From Orlajensenia flava (GTDB lineage: Bacteria > Actinomycetota > Actinomycetes > Actinomycetales > Microbacteriaceae), in the NCBI RefSeq assembly GCF_004801905.1, contig NZ_SSSN01000005.1, forward strand, positions 1-64,000: DNA of 64,000 nt, read 5' to 3'. The notes beneath the pieces are model-generated. The model was not told where the DNA came from and searched no databases. It saw nothing but the letters and a program-made list of their open reading frames with translations. The position numbers were made by a program, and so were the translations under genes. The stretch's first letter is position 1. Every line of letters begins with the position of its first letter. Below are positions 36,220 to 43,959 of the stretch, piece by piece.

Positions 36220-36978
36220 ATGGACTGGTCGATTCAGGAGATCGCCCGGCTGACCGGCACGACGAGTCGCACCCTGCGCCACTACGGCGACGTGGGGCTG
36301 CTGGAGCCGAGCCGTATCGGCTCGAACGGCTACCGGTACTACGACGAGGCGTCGCTCGTGCGGTTGCAGCGGGTGCTGCTGCTGCGCGACCTCGGACTCG
36401 GGTTGCCCGCCATCGGCGAGGTTCTCTCGGGGGAGATGGATGCGCCCGCGGCGTTGGGCGCGCACCTCGAGTGGCTGCGTCGGGAACAGAGCAGGCTGTC
36501 GCGGCAGATCGCGTCGGTCGAGAACACCGTGAGAAGCATGAAGGGAGGTGAACAACTGATGGCAGAGAACATGTTCGACGGCTTCGACCACACCGAGTAC
36601 AAGGAGGAGGTCGAGAGCCGCTGGGGAGCCGACGCATATGCGAGCAGCGACGCCTGGTGGCGCGCCATGTCGGCCGACGAGAAGCAGCAGTGGCGGCAGC
36701 GCCAGGAGGCTCTCGCGGGCGACTGGCGGGATGCGGCCGCACGTGGCGTCACGGCGGACGGCGACGAGGCTCAGGCTTTGGCCGCTCGTCAGGTGGAGTG
36801 GCTGGGGTCGATCCCCGGTACTCCCCGTGGCGGCGACGGGCGGCTCGCGAAGGCCTACGTCATCGGCCTCGGCGAGGTGCACGTGGCGGATGATCGCTTC
36901 GCCGCCCACTACGGCGGAGCGGATGGCGCGGCCTTCGTGCGCGATGCGCTGACGGTCTACGCCGACCGCGAGCTGTGA
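36220..36978 (+). CDS. MerR-family regulator with TipAS ligand domain
   Basis: 252 residues. HTH of the MerR type at residues 1-70 (IQEIARLTGTTSRTLRHYGDVGLLEPSR, NGYRYYDEASLVRL), coiled coil to about 110, then a TipAS-like domain with FDHTEYKEEVESRWG and WWRAMSADEK, which in TipA binds thiopeptide antibiotics. GAGGAGGTG precedes ATG 36220 by 6-7 nt. The 19-bp-spacer promoter indicates autoactivation. No effector gene follows on this strand. Confidence 0.88.
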   Translation: MDWSIQEIARLTGTTSRTLRHYGDVGLLEPSRIGSNGYRYYDEASLVRLQRVLLLRDLGLGLPAIGEVLSGEMDAPAALGAHLEWLRREQSRLSRQIASVENTVRSMKGGEQLMAENMFDGFDHTEYKEEVESRWGADAYASSDAWWRAMSADEKQQWRQRQEALAGDWRDAAARGVTADGDEAQALAARQVEWLGSIPGTPRGGDGRLAKAYVIGLGEVHVADDRFAAHYGGADGAAFVRDALTVYADREL

Positions 36979-36986
36979 CTCGCACC

Positions 36987-37027
36987 CGTTCGCCCGCGTC
37001 CCGGAACCTTGGGGGCGCGGGCGAACG
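36987..37027. terminator. Bidirectional terminator between MerR and YczE genes
   Basis: CGTTCGCCCGCG (36987-36998) pairs perfectly with CGCGGGCGAACG (37016-37027) over 12 bp with a 17-nt loop. It fills the 54-bp gap between the two convergent genes. Confidence 0.78.
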
Positions 37028-37032
37028 GCGCA

Positions 37033-37740
37033 TCAGCCGGCGGGAGAGTCGATGGTCGGCTCCGACGGATCGACCGACCCCTCCAGCTCGGGACCGACGG
37101 GGGTGCCGGCATCCGTCCCCTCCGTGGCTCGAGGCGGCATCCGCACCGACAATCGCGGAATGAAGAACTGGCAGCGCGGACCGATCGCGAGTGCGAAGAC
37201 CAGCGTGCCCAAGCCCACGTTGCCGCCGAGGAGCCAGCCGGCGATGACGACGACGACCTCGATGGCCGTGCGGGCGATCCAGATGCGCACGCCGAAGCGA
37301 CGGTGGATGCCCGTCATCAGACCGTCGCGCGGACCGGGCCCCAGGTGGCCGCCGATGTACAGCCCGGTAGCGACCGCCAGCAGGACGAGGCCGGCGACGA
37401 ACAGCCCGATCCGGGCCGCGAGCGGGAGGTCGGCGGGGATGAGCGTGAGACCGAGGTCCGCCGAGGGGCCGACGAGCAGGGCGTTGAGCACGGTTCCCAC
37501 GCCGGGCCACTGCTTCAGGGGAATCCAGAGCAACAGCACGACGCCGCTCGTGATGACGGTGATGAGTCCGAAGGACAGTCCGGTGTGCAGCGCGATGCCC
37601 TGCGTGAGGACGTCCCACGGCGCCGCGCCGATGCCGCCTCGAACGATGAGGGCGATGGCGATGCCGTAGAGGAACAGGCCCACGAGCAGCTGAAGGCTGC
37701 GGCGGATGAGTCGGCGATCGACCGGACGGTTCTGGGGCAT
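37033..37740 (-). CDS. YczE/YitT-like membrane protein
   Basis: 235 residues, five predicted membrane helices (LLVGLFLYGIAIALIVRGGI; GLITVITSGVVLLLWIPL and others) with the conserved GAAPWDVLTQGI and GPGPRDGLMTGI loops of the YczE family. The C-terminus is acidic. In many Firmicutes and Actinobacteria a yczE gene is divergent from a MocR regulator (YczR), exactly as here. Transported substrate unknown. ATG 37740; upstream TTG would add only four residues. Confidence 0.86.
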   Translation of the reverse strand: MPQNRPVDRRLIRRSLQLLVGLFLYGIAIALIVRGGIGAAPWDVLTQGIALHTGLSFGLITVITSGVVLLLWIPLKQWPGVGTVLNALLVGPSADLGLTLIPADLPLAARIGLFVAGLVLLAVATGLYIGGHLGPGPRDGLMTGIHRRFGVRIWIARTAIEVVVVIAGWLLGGNVGLGTLVFALAIGPRCQFFIPRLSVRMPPRATEGTDAGTPVGPELEGSVDPSEPTIDSPAG

Positions 37741-37748
37741 GGCTCCAT

Positions 37749-37799
37749 CCAATCTCGCAATTGGCCTGTTCGAAAAGAGCCAATCTTTCTAGACTGGCC
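37749..37799. promoter_or_regulatory. YczR-type operator region between yczE-like and mocR genes
   Basis: The 61-bp divergent intergenic region holds CCAAT (37749-37753), ATTGGC (37760-37765), GCCAAT (37779-37784) and CTGGCC (37794-37799), with GCCAATCT and AGACTGGC forming a near-perfect inverted repeat around TTCT. TAGACT (37790-37795) is the -10 of the regulator gene. Confidence 0.7.
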
Positions 37800-37801
37800 T
37801 G

Positions 37802-39226
37802 ATGGTTGCGTCATCTCTCTCAGCGAGGGCACTCGGCGGACTGCTGGGCGAGTGGCGCGATGCATCCGTTCCCGCCTACCAGGCGCTCGCGGATCGGGTG
37901 CGACTGCTGATCCTCGACGGTCGCATCCCGCTCGATCGCCGTCTGCCCGCCGAACGAGAGACCGCCGACCGACTCGGCCTCAGCCGCACCACCGTGACAG
38001 CGGCGTACCGGCGCCTGCGCGAGCTCGGCTTCGCGTCGAGTCGGCAGGGGTCCGGTACCGTCGCCTGCCTTCCGGGCAGCGGGATGGCGAACCTGCAGAT
38101 CATCGGCGACGGACTGCTCGACTTCAGCAAGGCCGCCCTGCCACCCACGCCTCAGCTCGCCGACGCCGCGCGCTCGGCGGCGGAGCAGCTCCCGAACTGG
38201 TTCGGCCACAGCGGGTTCGATCCGATCGGAATCCCGCCCCTCCGCGAGGCGATCGCCGACTGGTACCGATCGCGGGGGCTGCCGACCGACCCCGAGCAGG
38301 TGATGGTGACGATCGGGGCGCAGCACGCCATCGCGCTGCTCGCCCGCGTGCTCGTCGATCGCGGCGACCGGGTGTTGATGGAGGCCCCCAGCTATCCCCA
38401 CGCCTACGAGGCGATGCTGCAGGCCGGCGCGCGCATCGTTCCGGTCAGCGTGAGCAATGAGGAGGGATGGGATGACGCCCAGCTACAGCAGGCCGTGCGT
38501 GCCAGCAACCCGGCGCTGGCCTATCTCATGCCCGACTTCCACAACCCGACGGGGCGCACGATGCCGCCCGAGCAACGCGAGCGGTTTCTCGTCGCGGCGC
38601 AGCGGCAGGGAACCGTGGTGGTCGCGGACGAAACCACCGCCGAGCTCGACATCGACCGGCCCGAGACCCCGCTGCCGTTGGCCGCGTACGGACCGGCCGT
38701 GCTGGTCGGGTCGGTCGGGAAGACGGTGTGGGGCGGCGTGCGGGTCGGGTGGATCCGCGCCGAGCGGCCGCTCATCCGCAAGCTCGTGGCTGCACGGGCG
38801 TCGGGCGACCTCGGCACGCCGATTCTCGAGCAACTCATCGTCGCTGAGTTGCTGCGCGAGAAGTGGAAAGCTGTGATCGACGGTCAGACGGCCGTGCTGC
38901 GGGCTGGGCGCCGACACCTCGAGAAGGCCCTGGCGCAGCGGATGCCGGACTGGACTGTTCCGCACGTCGATGGCGGACTCTCGGTGTGGGTGGGCTTGGG
39001 GGCTCCGCTCAGCTCGCAGCTGACTCTCGCGGCCAGAACTCAGGGTCTGCTGGTGGCCGCGGGTCCGCGGTTCGGTGTGGACGGGGCGTTCGAGCGCTTC
39101 CTCCGTGTGCCCATCGGCTACACCGCCGATGAGACCGATCGCGCCGTCGACGCTCTCGCGCGAGCCTGGTCCGGCCTCTCGCGGGCGCCCATGCCGGAAA
39201 CGGGATACCTCGCTGCCGTCGTGTGA
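37802..39226 (+). CDS. MocR-family regulator, YczR type
   Basis: 474 residues. GntR winged helix at 20-90 (RIPLDRRLPAERETADRLGLSRTTVTAAYRRL), linker, then the fold-type I aminotransferase domain with MPDFHNPTG, ADETTAELDI and the PLP lysine in VGSVGKTVWGGVRVGWI. It diverges from a YczE-like membrane protein, so it belongs with the YczR subgroup. TAGACT ends 6 nt upstream of ATG. Likely controls its neighbour and itself in response to PLP status, based on family knowledge. Confidence 0.88.
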   Translation: MVASSLSARALGGLLGEWRDASVPAYQALADRVRLLILDGRIPLDRRLPAERETADRLGLSRTTVTAAYRRLRELGFASSRQGSGTVACLPGSGMANLQIIGDGLLDFSKAALPPTPQLADAARSAAEQLPNWFGHSGFDPIGIPPLREAIADWYRSRGLPTDPEQVMVTIGAQHAIALLARVLVDRGDRVLMEAPSYPHAYEAMLQAGARIVPVSVSNEEGWDDAQLQQAVRASNPALAYLMPDFHNPTGRTMPPEQRERFLVAAQRQGTVVVADETTAELDIDRPETPLPLAAYGPAVLVGSVGKTVWGGVRVGWIRAERPLIRKLVAARASGDLGTPILEQLIVAELLREKWKAVIDGQTAVLRAGRRHLEKALAQRMPDWTVPHVDGGLSVWVGLGAPLSSQLTLAARTQGLLVAAGPRFGVDGAFERFLRVPIGYTADETDRAVDALARAWSGLSRAPMPETGYLAAVV

Positions 39227-39239
39227 GGCCGATCCGCCG

Positions 39240-39806
39240 CTACTTCTTCGCGGCGGCCTTCGCGGCACGTTTGGTCTCGCGCACCTTCGTGAGCGACTCG
39301 GCGTCGACGATGTCGGCCACGGAGCGGAACGCGCCCTCCTCGCCGTAGGCGCCAGCGGCGTCGCGCCATCCGTCGCCCGCGAAGCCGTACTGCTTGCCCA
39401 GCAGCGCGACGAAGATCTTCGCCTTCTGCTCCCCGAAGCCCGGCAGCGCCTCGAGGCGCTTGCGCACCTCTGAACCGTCCGGCTCACCACGCGTCCAGAT
39501 GGCGGATGCGTCGCCGTCCCAGTCGTCGACGATCGCGGCGCACAATGCCTGCACGCGTCCGGCCATGGACCCGGGGAACCGGTGGACGGCCGGCGTCTGC
39601 TTGAACACCGCCAGCAGGTCGTCCTCGGGCATGGCGGCCAGCCGGGCCGCATCGAGCGAACCCACCCGCGACCGGATCTTCTCCGGTCCGGCGAACGCCG
39701 TCTCCATGGGCACCTGCTGGTCGAGCAGCATGCCGACGAGCAGGGCCAGTGGGTCCTCGCTCAGCAGGCGGTCGGCGTCGTCGTCTCCGGTGATGTGCAG
39801 GCTCAT
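39240..39806 (-). CDS. HhH-GPD-type base excision DNA repair protein
   Basis: 188 residues, related to the endonuclease III superfamily. An N-terminal helical portion (ALLVGMLLDQQVPMETAFAGP) is followed by a helix-hairpin-helix, LEALPGFGEQKAKIFVALLGKQYG, near residue 118. It lacks the Cys cluster for 4Fe-4S. The C-terminus is a Lys/Ala-rich tail (ETKRAAKAAAKK) that may bind DNA. Lesion specificity cannot be read from sequence. Confidence 0.85.
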   Translation of the reverse strand: MSLHITGDDDADRLLSEDPLALLVGMLLDQQVPMETAFAGPEKIRSRVGSLDAARLAAMPEDDLLAVFKQTPAVHRFPGSMAGRVQALCAAIVDDWDGDASAIWTRGEPDGSEVRKRLEALPGFGEQKAKIFVALLGKQYGFAGDGWRDAAGAYGEEGAFRSVADIVDAESLTKVRETKRAAKAAAKK

Positions 39807-39870
39807 GCGTCCATCGTGGCACGCAAGGCCGGCCCGAGGGACGGCGGTTCCCAGCCTTCTGTCGACAATG

Positions 39871-39883
39871 TGCAGTCACTGCA
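39871..39883 (+). promoter_or_regulatory. Palindrome upstream of the RND transporter
   Basis: TGCAGT-C-ACTGCA is a perfect 13-bp dyad between a possible -35 (TCGACA, 39862) and -10 (GATACT, 39888). It lies 86 bp before the transporter start, a plausible repressor site. No regulator gene is adjacent. Confidence 0.4.
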
Positions 39884-39968
39884 ATGCGATACTGGGAGCA
39901 CCGCCGTCGACGTCGGCCCGTGCGCCGCGACCGCGGTGGGCGGTCGACTCCTTCCGTAGGGATCCCCT

Positions 39969-42900
39969 GTGCATTTCCTCGCCGTTCTGAGCATGAAGAA
40001 CCGTGCCCTCATCGCGTTGATCACCATCGTCGCGGCCGTCTTCGGATTCATCGCCCTGAACTCCCTCAAGCAGGAGCTTGCGCCATCCATCCAGTTCCCG
40101 CAGCTGGCGATCGTGTCGAGTTACCCGGGGGCGTCGCCCGAGGTCGTGAACAACGATGTGTCCACCCCGGTGGAGACCGCCATCCAGGGCGTGCCGGGCC
40201 TCGACAGCACATCGGCGGTGAGCAATACCAACCAGTCCGTCATCACGGCCAAGTTCACCTACGGCACCAACCTCGCGACCGCCGAGCAGAAGCTCGACCA
40301 GGCGATCAACCGCATCGCGTCGACGCTGCCCGACGGCGTCGAGCCGCAGGTGCTCAGCGGGAGCTTCGACGACCTGCCGGTCGTGCAGCTCGCAGTGACG
40401 AGCGATGAGGACCAGAAGACCCTCGCGGCCGACATCACCAAGCTCGCGATCCCCGACGTCAAGGACCTGCAGGGCGTCAATGACGCGGCGCTCGTCGGCG
40501 CGACCGGCCAGCGCATCACCATCACGCCCGACGTCACGAAGCTCGCAGCGGCCGGACTCACACGGCAGTCGATCACCGATGCGCTGCAGCAGAACGGCGT
40601 ACTGATTCCGGGCGGCTCCGTCACCGAGGGCGACAAGACCCTCAGCGTGCAGTCGGGCGCGCAGCTCGGATCGGTCGATGACATCTCCGCCCTCCCGCTC
40701 GTGCCCAAGAGCGCTCAGGGCTTCGCGGGCGGCGTCAAGACCATCGGAGATGTCGCATCCGTCGCCGAGGGGGACGACCCGGCGAGCTCGATCTCACGGG
40801 TGGACGGCAAGCCGGCGCTCACGATCGCCGTGACCAAGCTGCCGTCCGCCAACACGGTCGACGTCTCGAAGTCGGTGAACGCCCAGATCCCCGACATCGA
40901 GGACAAGCTCGGGTCGGGTGCCAAGGTCACGGTCGTCTTCGACCAGGCTCCTTTCATCCAGCAGTCGATCTCGTCGCTGGCCGAGGAGGGCGGCCTCGGC
41001 CTCGTCTTCGCGGTGCTCGTGATCCTGGTGTTCCTGCTCTCGATCCGCTCGACCCTCGTGACCGTCATCTCCATCCCGACGAGCGTGCTCATCACCTTCA
41101 TCGGCATGCAGGCCAGCGGCTACACCCTCAACATCATCACGCTCGGCGCCCTGACGATCGCGATCGGACGCGTCGTCGACGACTCCATCGTGGTCATCGA
41201 GAACATCAAGCGGCAACTGGTCGCCGGGGTCGATCGCGCCGAGACGATCGTCCGCGCCGTTCGCGAGGTGGCCGGCGCCATCACGGCTTCCACCATCACC
41301 ACCGTCGCGGTGTTCCTGCCGATCGCCTTCGTCGGCGACGTGACCGGCGAGCTGTTCCGTCCGTTCGCGCTGACGGTGACCATCGCTCTGCTCTCCTCGC
41401 TCCTCGTCGCGCTGACGATCGTGCCCGTGCTGGCGTACTGGTTCCTGCGGCCCCCGAAGGCCAAGAAGCACGAGGCCGGGGCGACGGATGCCGCCGACGC
41501 GGCCGCGCACGAGCCGGTCGACGCCACCGAGCCCGGTGCGCCCGACGCGCCTGTTGCCGACGAGCTCGAGCATCCGTCCCGCCTGCAGAAGGGCTACCTG
41601 CCGATCATCCACTGGACGCTCCGGCACTCGGTCGCGACGATCATGATCGCCGTGCTCGTGCTCATCGGCACCGTCTTCCTGTTCCCCTTGATGAAGACGA
41701 ACTTCCTCGGATCGACGGGGCAGAACACGTTGACCGTGTCGCAGAAGCTCGACCCGGGCACGAGCCTGCAGGCCAAGGACGACGCCTCCAAGCCGGTCGA
41801 GAAGAAGCTGCTCGACACCGACGGCGTCAAGACGGTGCAGCTCTCCATCGGCTCGACCGGCAGCGCCCTGCGCGACGCCTTCAGCGGAGGAGGCGGCGCG
41901 ACGACGTTCTCGGTCACGACCGATCCGAACGCCGATCAGGATGCGCTCAAGGCGACGATCGAGAAGGAGATGAAGGCCATCGACGGCGCGGGGACGATCA
42001 CCCTGTCGCAGTCGAGCGGGTTCGGCGCATCGAGCGACATCGAGCTCGACGTCACCGCATCCACCGACGCCGACCTGCAGAAGGCCACCGACTCGCTCGT
42101 GAGCGCGTTGCAGAAGACCGACTCGTTCACGCAGGTCACCAGCAACCTCGCCGCATCGCTCCCCTACGTCGCCGTGACCGTCGACCGTTCGAAGGCCGCA
42201 GCTGTCGGATTGAGTGAGGTCGCCGTCGGCGGTCTCGTGTCGCAGGCCGTGCAGCCGACGGCGGCGGGCAGTGTCGCGCTCGACAACAAGACGCTCAAGA
42301 TCTATATCGCCACCGACAACCCCCCGACGTCGATCGACACGCTGTCGGCGCTCGAGGTGCCGACCCCCGCCGGACCGGTGCGACTCGACTCGATCGCCAC
42401 CGTCGCGCAGACGGACGGCCCCGTCACGGTCACCACGGTCAAGGGACTGCGCTCGGCGACGATCACGGCGACGCCGGGCGGCGACAACCTCGCCACGGCC
42501 AACGCCTCGGTCAGCACCGCTCTCGCCGACACGAAGCTCCCGCAAGGGGCGTCGGCGAAGATCGGCGGCGTGACCGCGAGCCAGGGTGACGCGTTCAGCC
42601 AGTTGGGTCTGGCGCTGCTCGCCGCCATCCTCATCGTCTACATCGTGATGGTCGCGACGTTCCGCTCGCTCCGGCAACCGCTGCTGCTGCTCGTGTCGGT
42701 GCCGTTCGCGGCGACGGGCGCGATCATCCTGCAGGTGGTCACCGGCATCCCGCTGGGCGTCGCATCGCTCATCGGTGTGCTGATGCTCATCGGCATCGTG
42801 GTGACGAACGCCATCGTGCTCGTCGACCTCGTCAACCAGTACCGCAGGAGAGGACTCTCCGTCGACGAGGCCGTCGTGCACGGTGCATCGCGTCGTCTGC

Positions 42901-43349
42901 GTCCGATCCTCATGACGGCGCTCGCCACGATCTTCGCGCTGCTGCCGCTCGCGATCGGGCTGACCGGGCACGGCGGGTTCATCTCGCAGCCGCTCGCGAT
43001 CGTCGTGATCGGCGGCTTGGTGTCGTCGACGGTGCTCACGCTGGTCGTGCTGCCGACGCTCTACAACCTCGTGGAGGGGTTCAAGGAACGCAGGCCCCAG
43101 CGTGAGGCGAAGCGTGACGCGCGCGCCGGGAGGAGGGCGACCAAGAAGGCGCGGCGGTCGGGCATTACGCCCGATCCGTCGACGCGCGTCGATGACGTTC
43201 CGACGCCGGCCGCTGTCGAGGTCGCCGGCCGTTCGTCCGACCCGTCACCCGCGGCCTCCGACGCCGCGGACCGCTCGTCCGATGCGTCGGGGCACTCGTC
43301 CCCGGACGACGACGGTCCGTCCCACCGCGCCGATCCGGCCACGTCGTAG
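39969..43349 (+). CDS. RND-superfamily efflux transporter (AcrB/HAE1-like)
   Basis: 1126 residues with the duplicated RND layout: one helix, a large extracytoplasmic loop, six helices, then the same again. Proton-relay acidic residues are in GRVVDDSIVVIENI of helix 4. PTSVLITFIGMQASGY and ASTITTVAVFLPIAFVGD precede it or follow. The C-terminal 95 residues are a hydrophilic Arg/Ala/Ser/Asp-rich tail. Gram-positives lack AcrA/TolC partners, and none is encoded here, so it must work alone; lipid or drug export is possible. GTG with AGGGA upstream. Confidence 0.9.
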   Translation: MHFLAVLSMKNRALIALITIVAAVFGFIALNSLKQELAPSIQFPQLAIVSSYPGASPEVVNNDVSTPVETAIQGVPGLDSTSAVSNTNQSVITAKFTYGTNLATAEQKLDQAINRIASTLPDGVEPQVLSGSFDDLPVVQLAVTSDEDQKTLAADITKLAIPDVKDLQGVNDAALVGATGQRITITPDVTKLAAAGLTRQSITDALQQNGVLIPGGSVTEGDKTLSVQSGAQLGSVDDISALPLVPKSAQGFAGGVKTIGDVASVAEGDDPASSISRVDGKPALTIAVTKLPSANTVDVSKSVNAQIPDIEDKLGSGAKVTVVFDQAPFIQQSISSLAEEGGLGLVFAVLVILVFLLSIRSTLVTVISIPTSVLITFIGMQASGYTLNIITLGALTIAIGRVVDDSIVVIENIKRQLVAGVDRAETIVRAVREVAGAITASTITTVAVFLPIAFVGDVTGELFRPFALTVTIALLSSLLVALTIVPVLAYWFLRPPKAKKHEAGATDAADAAAHEPVDATEPGAPDAPVADELEHPSRLQKGYLPIIHWTLRHSVATIMIAVLVLIGTVFLFPLMKTNFLGSTGQNTLTVSQKLDPGTSLQAKDDASKPVEKKLLDTDGVKTVQLSIGSTGSALRDAFSGGGGATTFSVTTDPNADQDALKATIEKEMKAIDGAGTITLSQSSGFGASSDIELDVTASTDADLQKATDSLVSALQKTDSFTQVTSNLAASLPYVAVTVDRSKAAAVGLSEVAVGGLVSQAVQPTAAGSVALDNKTLKIYIATDNPPTSIDTLSALEVPTPAGPVRLDSIATVAQTDGPVTVTTVKGLRSATITATPGGDNLATANASVSTALADTKLPQGASAKIGGVTASQGDAFSQLGLALLAAILIVYIVMVATFRSLRQPLLLLVSVPFAATGAIILQVVTGIPLGVASLIGVLMLIGIVVTNAIVLVDLVNQYRRRGLSVDEAVVHGASRRLRPILMTALATIFALLPLAIGLTGHGGFISQPLAIVVIGGLVSSTVLTLVVLPTLYNLVEGFKERRPQREAKRDARAGRRATKKARRSGITPDPSTRVDDVPTPAAVEVAGRSSDPSPAASDAADRSSDASGHSSPDDDGPSHRADPATS

Positions 43350-43376
43350 CCGCCTTCCACCGGATAGCCTCGGGGA

Positions 43377-43847
43377 ATGCCCACTCCCGACTTCATCATC
43401 GACCTCCGCGCCGCGATCGGTACGGCGCCGCTCTGGCTCTCGGGCGTCACGGCTGTCGTGCTGCGCGGTGAGGAGGTGCTGCTCATCCGGCGCTCGGACA
43501 ACGGCATGCTCGCGCCGGTGTCCGGCATCCTGGAGCCCAGCGAGGAGCCGGCCGTGGGAGCCATCCGCGAGGTGTACGAGGAGGCGGGCATCGTGGCGGA
43601 GGTCGAGAGTCTCGCCTGGGTGCACGTCATGGATCCGGTGGTATACGGAAACGGGGATCGCGCCCAGTACCTCGACCTGGTGTTCCGCTGCCGTTACGTG
43701 TCGGGCGAGCCGCAGCCACTCGACGGCGAGGCGACCGAGGTCATGTGGCGCCGGCTCGACGACCTGGACGACCTCGAGAGCGACGACCACCGCGAGCGCA
43801 TCCGCGTCGCCGCCCTGCGCGAGCCGGCGACACGCTTCGAGCGGTGA
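43377..43847 (+). CDS. Nudix hydrolase
   Basis: 156 residues. The Nudix box is GILEPSEEPAVGAIREVYEEAGI near residue 50 (all of G, E, REVxEEAG positions present), so magnesium-dependent pyrophosphohydrolase activity is expected, perhaps on NADH, ADP-ribose or oxidised nucleotides. TAGCCT ends 6 nt before the ATG, the leaderless pattern. It follows the RND gene by 27 bp but has its own promoter. Confidence 0.9.
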   Translation: MPTPDFIIDLRAAIGTAPLWLSGVTAVVLRGEEVLLIRRSDNGMLAPVSGILEPSEEPAVGAIREVYEEAGIVAEVESLAWVHVMDPVVYGNGDRAQYLDLVFRCRYVSGEPQPLDGEATEVMWRRLDDLDDLESDDHRERIRVAALREPATRFER

Positions 43848-43859
43848 GGTCGGCCCACA

Positions 43860-43920
43860 AATGCAGGATCAGACCGCCGATGGCTGCGATATGCGCTCAT
43901 GACGGTTGTGGTCCTGCGTT
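43860..43920 (+). repeat. 61-bp symmetrical element, copy 1
   Basis: AATGCAGGATCA (43860-43871) pairs with TGGTCCTGCGTT (43909-43920), both mismatches being G-T. TGCGATATGCG lies exactly at the centre (43885-43895). It occupies the gap between convergent nudix and glycosidase genes. Nothing else is seen from 43921 to 43959. Confidence 0.88.
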
Positions 43921-43959
43921 CTTCGGGCACCTTGCCGGAAGCAGTGCGACGAGGGTGAC

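Noticed and set aside
40794-42971. 725-codon minus-strand frame opposite the RND transporter
   Set aside because: Composition is almost all Arg, Asp, Glu, His and Gly, the typical shadow of a high-GC membrane protein gene; no domain visible.
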